From positions 197,282 through 261,281 of the forward strand of contig CAMPKA010000003.1 in assembly GCA_946887075.1 (NCBI GenBank): DNA of 64,000 nt, given 5' to 3'. Both the position numbers and the translations under genes were made by a program. This document shows, in pieces, positions 59,557-64,000 of this stretch; position 1 is the first letter of the stretch, and each line of letters opens with the position of its first letter. Source of the stretch: an uncultured Salinimicrobium sp. (GTDB lineage Bacteria > Bacteroidota > Bacteroidia > Flavobacteriales > Flavobacteriaceae). The notes beneath the pieces are model-generated. The model was not told where the DNA came from. It saw only the letters and a list, made by a program, of their open reading frames with translations, and made no database searches.

Positions 59557-60362
59557 TGTGGAAAAAATATTGTGTATTAATTGGGATTCTGACCATGACG
59601 TCTTGTGAGGAGGTAGTCGAACTGGACCTTCAAAAATCCGAACCCCGACTCGTCATCGAGGCCTCTCTCCTTTGGGATATAAATCAAAAGGAGAACAAAC
59701 AGATCATAAAGCTGACCACCACGGCTCCGTTTTACGCCGAAGGGGTCTCTCCTGCTCTGGGCGCAGCAGTTTCTGTAATCGACCCTAACGGGATTGAGTA
59801 CGTGTTTGATGAAACAGAAATCGGCATTTTCACCTATGATGAAATTCCCGCCGTGTTGGAGGGAGAATATGAGCTAAAGGTTTATTACCAGGAAGAATAC
59901 TATACCGCCTCCGCGGAACTGATTCCTGTTCCAAGAATTCAGTACGTAGAACAGGAACAAAATACGGGGTTATCTGGGGAGGAGACACAGTTCAAAGTAT
60001 ACTACAGGGATCCGGACGGAGTGGACAACTTCTATCTCTTCCGGTACTTCGGTTCGGACCTGAGCCTGCAGATCTATGATGATGAATTTACAGATGGGAA
60101 TCTGACATTTGCATTTTTCTCATCAGAAGAAACGGACCCGGGAGAACGGGTGGCCTTTGAAATCCAGGGCATTTCTGAAAAGTTTTATAATTACCTGTAC
60201 ATTCTCCGGTCTCAGACAGGAGGTTCCAATGCAGGACCGTTTCAAACCCCACCCACCGTTGTCCGGGGTAATATTTTAAATATGACCAATCCGGAACATT
60301 TCCCCCTCGGATTTTTTCGGCTTTCCGCAAAGGAACTCTACCCAGTGATAGTCGAAGAATAG
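59556..60362 (+). CDS. DUF4249 surface lipoprotein, partner of the TonB receptor
   Basis: 268 residues. Lipoprotein signal peptide (lipobox Cys17, LTMTSCEEV), then an immunoglobulin-like first half (about 25-125, with EASLLWDINQKENKQII) and a second beta-rich domain (about 130-268, DGVDNFYLFRYFG), the DUF4249 pattern. This lipoprotein commonly sits next to a TonB-dependent receptor in Bacteroidota and is thought to act as its surface cap, as SusD does for SusC. Start overlaps the receptor stop by one base; the two are one operon. Confidence 0.88.
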   Translation: MWKKYCVLIGILTMTSCEEVVELDLQKSEPRLVIEASLLWDINQKENKQIIKLTTTAPFYAEGVSPALGAAVSVIDPNGIEYVFDETEIGIFTYDEIPAVLEGEYELKVYYQEEYYTASAELIPVPRIQYVEQEQNTGLSGEETQFKVYYRDPDGVDNFYLFRYFGSDLSLQIYDDEFTDGNLTFAFFSSEETDPGERVAFEIQGISEKFYNYLYILRSQTGGSNAGPFQTPPTVVRGNILNMTNPEHFPLGFFRLSAKELYPVIVEE

Positions 60363-60462
60363 CCGCAACAAATTAATATTCCGACGGAGGCCGTTTTCAG
60401 GAACATAATTTTTTCTAGAAAAATTTTTACCTTGCTCTGGAACTTAAAATTTCAGATTTTCA

Positions 60463-63400
60463 ATGAAGAGAGCCCTCCTTTTCCTGCTGGTATTCTTCGG
60501 CCTTACCAGCCAAGGCCTGCACGCCCAAGACAGTATTCCCAAGACAGATACGCTAAAGACCAAAGGACTTCCCCTGGAGCCTGAGAGGACGATTTCCTTC
60601 ACAACAACAGAAGGTACATGGATCTCTCTTGATGTCAGCCCGGATGGCAAATTCCTTGTCTTTGATATGATGGGAGATATTTACCGGCTGCCCATCTCCG
60701 GTGGCAAGACAGAACGGATCACCAGCGGGCTGGCCTATGATGTTCATCCCAAGTACAGCCCGGACGGGAAATCCATTGTCTTTATCTCGGATAGAAGTGG
60801 TGCTGCCAATATTTGGACCATGGACCTCGAGTCCAAAGAGATGGAAGAAATCACCGAGGACAAAAATCAAAATTTCTTTTCTGCCGATTGGAGTCCCGAT
60901 GGCAATTATATCGTTGCAGCCAAAGGCCGCAGAAATATCAAACTCCACCTCTATCACAAAAAAGGAGGTGGGGGAGCGGAACTGTTCTCAGAACCGGAGA
61001 ACCTAAAAACCATCGATCCAGCCTATAGCCCGGATGGTAAGTTGATATACTTTTCCCAACGTAAGGGGGCATGGAATTACAATGCGCAGTTCCCCCAATA
61101 TCAAATTGGCACCTACGATACCGAGGACGGAGATATGGCGGTGATTACATCCCGGTACGGTTCTGCCTTCACACCCGTATTGTCCCCGGATGGAAATTGG
61201 TTGGTCTACGGAACCCGCTATGAAGATGAGACCGGACTTATAAAAAGAGACCTTAGGACAGGGGAAGAAGAGTGGCTTGCCTATCCAGTACAACGGGATG
61301 AGCAGGAGTCCATAGCGCCCCTTGGCGTTCTGCCAGCCATGTCATTTACACCCGACAGCAAAAATCTGATTTTAACTTACGGAGGCAAAATCCATAAGAT
61401 ATCCATCGAGGAGAAAACGGCTACCGAAATTCCTTTTGAGGTGGATTTGGAACTTCAGCTGGGACCGAAAGTATTTTTCGACTATCCTATAGAAGATAAT
61501 CCCACAGCTGAGGTAACGCAGATTCGGGATGCAGTACCCTCCCCAGATGGATCCAAACTGGCTTTCACGGCTCTGAACCGCCTGTATGTTATGGACTTTC
61601 CTGATGGGAAACCAGAACGGGTGACGGATCAGGATTTTACCCAGGCTCATCCCGCATGGTCTCCTGATGGGAGGCATATTGTATTTGTCACCTGGAGACC
61701 GGAGGGCGGCCATATCTACAGGGTTGAACCCGACGGAGACAATCTGAAAAGATTGACGGAGTCTCCGGGGATTTACAGCAATCCCGCCTGGGCCTATCAT
61801 AAAGATCGCATCGTCTTCACCAGAGGAATCGCGGAAGAATATCGCACCTCCACCTCTGGCTTCAGTTCCCGCAACAGGGAAGATCTTGCCTGGATACCGG
61901 CCGAAGGAGGTCCTTCTACCTTGATCGACAAGGCTAAAGGACGAATTGTACCCCATTTCACCAAAGTCGATGACCGGATCTATCTCAGCGAGGATGAGAA
62001 ACTTATTTCAATTCGATGGGATGGGACGGATCAAAAGACCCATCTGCTGATCAAAGGCATCACGACTTTCGGCACATCCGACATTGCGGATCCCCACTTG
62101 CGCCACGAGGATCACGCTTCTAAACTGGGAGACGAAGCCTCAGAACCATCTGTTATCAAGATTTCACCTGATGGTACAACAGCACTTGCCAAGATCAATA
62201 ATGATATATATACCGTGCTGGTACCGCGTTTCGGAAAACCTGCAGAAATTTCAGTCGCACAGGTTGAGGAGTCTTCTTTTCCCGCCAAGAAACTCACCAT
62301 GATCGGCGGAGAATTCCCCGCCTGGGGTGCGAACAGTTCGAAGGTGCACTGGTCCTTAGGAGCCAGCCATTTTGTTTATGACCTGGAAAAGGCCCAGAAA
62401 TATGAAGACAGTCTGCAAACTGCCCGGGGAAAGGATGAAGATTTCAAGGACCCTGGTATACGGGAGGAAGATTCAGAAGAAGAAAAGCAGAAGAAAGAAG
62501 AGGAAGAGGAATACTCCCCTGCGGAGTATAGGATTTCAGTGACTTACAAGCAGGCCATTCCTGAAGGGGTTGCTTTGATCAAGGGGGCGAGGATTATCAC
62601 TATGAAGGGGGACGAGGTCATAGAAGAAGGTGACATCTTGATTCAAGACAACCGGATAAAGTCCGTAGGGCCGTCAGGTACCCTGGAGATCCCCTCGGAC
62701 GCTACTGTAATTGAAGCCGCCGGTAAAACGGTGATTCCTGGATTGGTCGATACCCATGCCCATATGTGGCCTAATTGGGAAATCCATAAAAATCAGGTAT
62801 GGATGTATTCCGCGAATCTAGCCTATGGAGTCACCACAACCAGAGATCCGCAGACCTCGACAACTGATGTGCTCACATATTCGGATATGATCGATGCCGG
62901 GATGATCCATGGGCCAAGAGTGTATAGCACTGGTCCAGGGGTAGGCTACTGGGCATATAAACTGAAGGATCTCGAGCATACGAAGCGGGTCCTGAAACAG
63001 TACAGTGAATATTATGACACCAAGACCATCAAGATGTACCTAGTCGGTAACCGTCAGATGCGACAGTGGGTAATCATGGCTGCCAAGGAGCTCGGACTGA
63101 TGCCAACCACTGAGGGGGGTCTTGATTTTAAGCTCAATATGACTCAGCTTTTGGACGGATATCCAGGACATGAGCACTCGCTCCCAATTTATCCTATTTA
63201 CAAAGATGCAGTCAAAACCATAGCTGAAGCGGATATGGCAGTCACGCCTACCTTGCTGGTTTCTTATGGAGGACCCTGGGCAGAGGAATATTTCTACGCC
63301 ACAGAGGAACCATATAAGGATAAGAAGCTACAGTATTTTACACCCTACGTCGAGTTAGCTCAGAAGACCAGAAGACGAGGAGCCTGGTTTATGGAGGAAG

Positions 63401-63828
63401 AACATGTTTTTCAAAAACACGCCGAGACCATGAAGAAAATCCTGGATATGGGCGGCCTGGTAGGTGTCGGAAGTCATGGGCAGCTCCAGGGACTGGGGTA
63501 TCATTGGGAACTGTGGGCCTTGCAGAGCGGAGGAATGAGCGAACACACTGCCCTTCAAGCTGCTACAATTCTGGGAGCTCAGGCATTGGGTCTGGACGGG
63601 GATCTGGGAAGTATTCAACCTGGAAAACTGGCAGATCTCGTGATTCTTGAAAAGAACCCTCTTGAAGATATCCGGAATACCAACAGTATTGACCTGGTTA
63701 TTAAGAATGGCGTCATATATGATGGTTCGGATCTGGATCAGATCCACCCAAGGAAAAGTGAAGCAGCCCCCTTCGATTGGGAAGTGGACAAGCCGGAGAA
63801 TCTTCCTGGTATATCCGATGAGGAGTAA
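60463..63828 (+). CDS. Secreted beta-propeller fused to amidohydrolase
   Basis: 1121 residues with a signal peptide (ending LHAQ, residue 22). The first part (about 45-640) contains repeated TolB/PD40-like blades (YSPDGKSIVFISDRSG, WSPDGRHIVFVTW and similar), forming one or two propellers. A glutamate-lysine-rich linker (about 660-690) leads into an amidohydrolase TIM barrel (about 700-1090): VIPGLVDTHAHMWPNW carries the metal-binding His-x-His, and the C-terminal subdomain has GSIQPGKLADLVILEKNPL. Such fusions are known from Bacteroidota and resemble prolidase- or imidazolonepropionase-like enzymes. It may degrade a peptide or cyclic amide taken up by the neighbouring receptor; that link is an inference. 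Closed by a terminator. Confidence 0.9.
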   Translation: MKRALLFLLVFFGLTSQGLHAQDSIPKTDTLKTKGLPLEPERTISFTTTEGTWISLDVSPDGKFLVFDMMGDIYRLPISGGKTERITSGLAYDVHPKYSPDGKSIVFISDRSGAANIWTMDLESKEMEEITEDKNQNFFSADWSPDGNYIVAAKGRRNIKLHLYHKKGGGGAELFSEPENLKTIDPAYSPDGKLIYFSQRKGAWNYNAQFPQYQIGTYDTEDGDMAVITSRYGSAFTPVLSPDGNWLVYGTRYEDETGLIKRDLRTGEEEWLAYPVQRDEQESIAPLGVLPAMSFTPDSKNLILTYGGKIHKISIEEKTATEIPFEVDLELQLGPKVFFDYPIEDNPTAEVTQIRDAVPSPDGSKLAFTALNRLYVMDFPDGKPERVTDQDFTQAHPAWSPDGRHIVFVTWRPEGGHIYRVEPDGDNLKRLTESPGIYSNPAWAYHKDRIVFTRGIAEEYRTSTSGFSSRNREDLAWIPAEGGPSTLIDKAKGRIVPHFTKVDDRIYLSEDEKLISIRWDGTDQKTHLLIKGITTFGTSDIADPHLRHEDHASKLGDEASEPSVIKISPDGTTALAKINNDIYTVLVPRFGKPAEISVAQVEESSFPAKKLTMIGGEFPAWGANSSKVHWSLGASHFVYDLEKAQKYEDSLQTARGKDEDFKDPGIREEDSEEEKQKKEEEEEYSPAEYRISVTYKQAIPEGVALIKGARIITMKGDEVIEEGDILIQDNRIKSVGPSGTLEIPSDATVIEAAGKTVIPGLVDTHAHMWPNWEIHKNQVWMYSANLAYGVTTTRDPQTSTTDVLTYSDMIDAGMIHGPRVYSTGPGVGYWAYKLKDLEHTKRVLKQYSEYYDTKTIKMYLVGNRQMRQWVIMAAKELGLMPTTEGGLDFKLNMTQLLDGYPGHEHSLPIYPIYKDAVKTIAEADMAVTPTLLVSYGGPWAEEYFYATEEPYKDKKLQYFTPYVELAQKTRRRGAWFMEEEHVFQKHAETMKKILDMGGLVGVGSHGQLQGLGYHWELWALQSGGMSEHTALQAATILGAQALGLDGDLGSIQPGKLADLVILEKNPLEDIRNTNSIDLVIKNGVIYDGSDLDQIHPRKSEAAPFDWEVDKPENLPGISDEE

Positions 63829-63853
63829 ATGAATAAAGCTCCCTTTCATTCAG

Positions 63854-63886
63854 ACCCTCAGTAAAATAGATACTGGGGGTTTTTTT
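63854..63886 (+). terminator. Intrinsic terminator after the propeller-amidohydrolase gene
   Basis: ACCCTCAGTA (63854-63863) / TACTGGGGGT (63871-63880), one G-U pair, loop of seven, followed by seven T to 63886, 25 bases after the stop. Confidence 0.85.
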
Positions 63887-63948
63887 ATAATTATCCTGAT
63901 CTAGGGAAAGAACAGGAACATATATCCCTTCTTCATTTTTTTGGTCAT

Positions 63949-63979
63949 AAAAAAACCCCTCATCGTTAGATGAAGGGTT
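63949..63979 (-). terminator. Intrinsic terminator of a minus-strand gene outside the window
   Basis: AACCCCTCATC (63954-63964) / GATGAAGGGTT (63969-63979) with loop GTTA. The one imperfect pair is G-U on the minus strand but C-A on the plus strand, and a run of A at 63949-63955 becomes U on the minus strand. It points to a minus-strand gene ending to the right of 64000. Confidence 0.75.
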
Positions 63980-64000
63980 CTCAAAAGAAAGGCGGCGACA

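Noticed and set aside
60410..60423. TTTTTCT / AGAAAAA palindrome before the propeller-amidohydrolase
   Set aside because: AT-rich and only 14 bases; no clear promoter is attached, though a poor TACCTTGC box follows at 60429.
1..64000. CRISPR arrays, insertion sequences, integrases, phage genes, tRNA and rRNA genes
   Set aside because: I looked for regular direct repeats, transposase motifs, inverted terminal repeats and RNA genes and found none. The region appears to be stable core genome.

Overview
The window looks like a chromosomal segment of a marine-type member of the Flavobacteriaceae (Bacteroidota); I cannot name the genus. The reasons are the gene content (a TonB-dependent receptor paired with a DUF4249 lipoprotein, DUF4199 and DUF6095-like proteins, the alternative Bacteroidota GlmU, ECF sigma factors followed by small membrane proteins, GTG/TTG starts) and repeated promoters of the Bacteroidota form TTTG - 19 to 22 bases - TAnnTTTG. 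Gene density is high. I see no insertion sequence, prophage, integrase, CRISPR array, tRNA or rRNA. Almost everything is housekeeping metabolism, envelope and stress genes.

Layout. 1-2.85 kb: the end of an iron/cobalamin-type ABC importer (binding protein cut by the window edge, permease, ATPase). 2.9-8.5 kb: rmuC, an SBF-like transporter, DUF423 protein and a short carB on the minus strand. 8.5-15.6 kb: rpmH (52 codons) with its own promoter and terminator, a TPR membrane protein, a thioredoxin-fold protein without the CxxC, a lytic transglycosylase, an alpha/beta hydrolase, a GNAT, mtaB, the alternative GlmU and type B rpmE. 15.6-15.9 kb: a non-coding gap that can fold into a long bulged hairpin resembling 6S RNA. 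15.9-21.1 kb: DUF4199 protein, glycosyltransferase, phospho-sugar mutase, MsbA-like exporter. 21.3-24 kb: an ECF sigma module and a BNR-repeat lipoprotein. 24-30.3 kb: RsmB/NOP methyltransferase, purL, an outer-membrane barrel protein.

30.4-40.6 kb concerns fatty acids: a class III aminotransferase of unknown substrate preceded by two perfect inverted repeats, an acyl-CoA ligase, manA on the other strand, and then a MarR-fadN-fadA-fadE operon whose promoter holds a 26-bp near-perfect palindrome, very likely the regulator's own operator. Together these encode activation and beta-oxidation of fatty acids.

40.6-51.7 kb reads as a stress and osmoprotection neighbourhood: GH15 hydrolase divergent from a fused trehalose-phosphate synthase/phosphatase, YtxH-like protein, M28 peptidase, an APP1-type phosphatidate phosphatase divergent from a diacylglycerol-kinase-family enzyme, a tail-acidic membrane protein, a PRC-barrel protein, an alpha/beta hydrolase-OsmC fusion, and Cu/Zn superoxide dismutase. 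52-57 kb: type II NADH dehydrogenase, a second ECF sigma module, an acyltransferase, a NUDIX enzyme and a cyclophilin with overlapping divergent start codons. 57.1-63.8 kb: TonB-dependent receptor, DUF4249 lipoprotein and a large secreted propeller-amidohydrolase. The right edge carries two facing terminators.

I do not see a clearly new multi-gene system. The best candidates for new biology are the 6S-like RNA, the MarR operator, the hairpins before the aminotransferase, the divergent lipid phosphatase/kinase pair and the CxxC-less thioredoxin-fold protein. Promoter, terminator and structure calls were made by eye.
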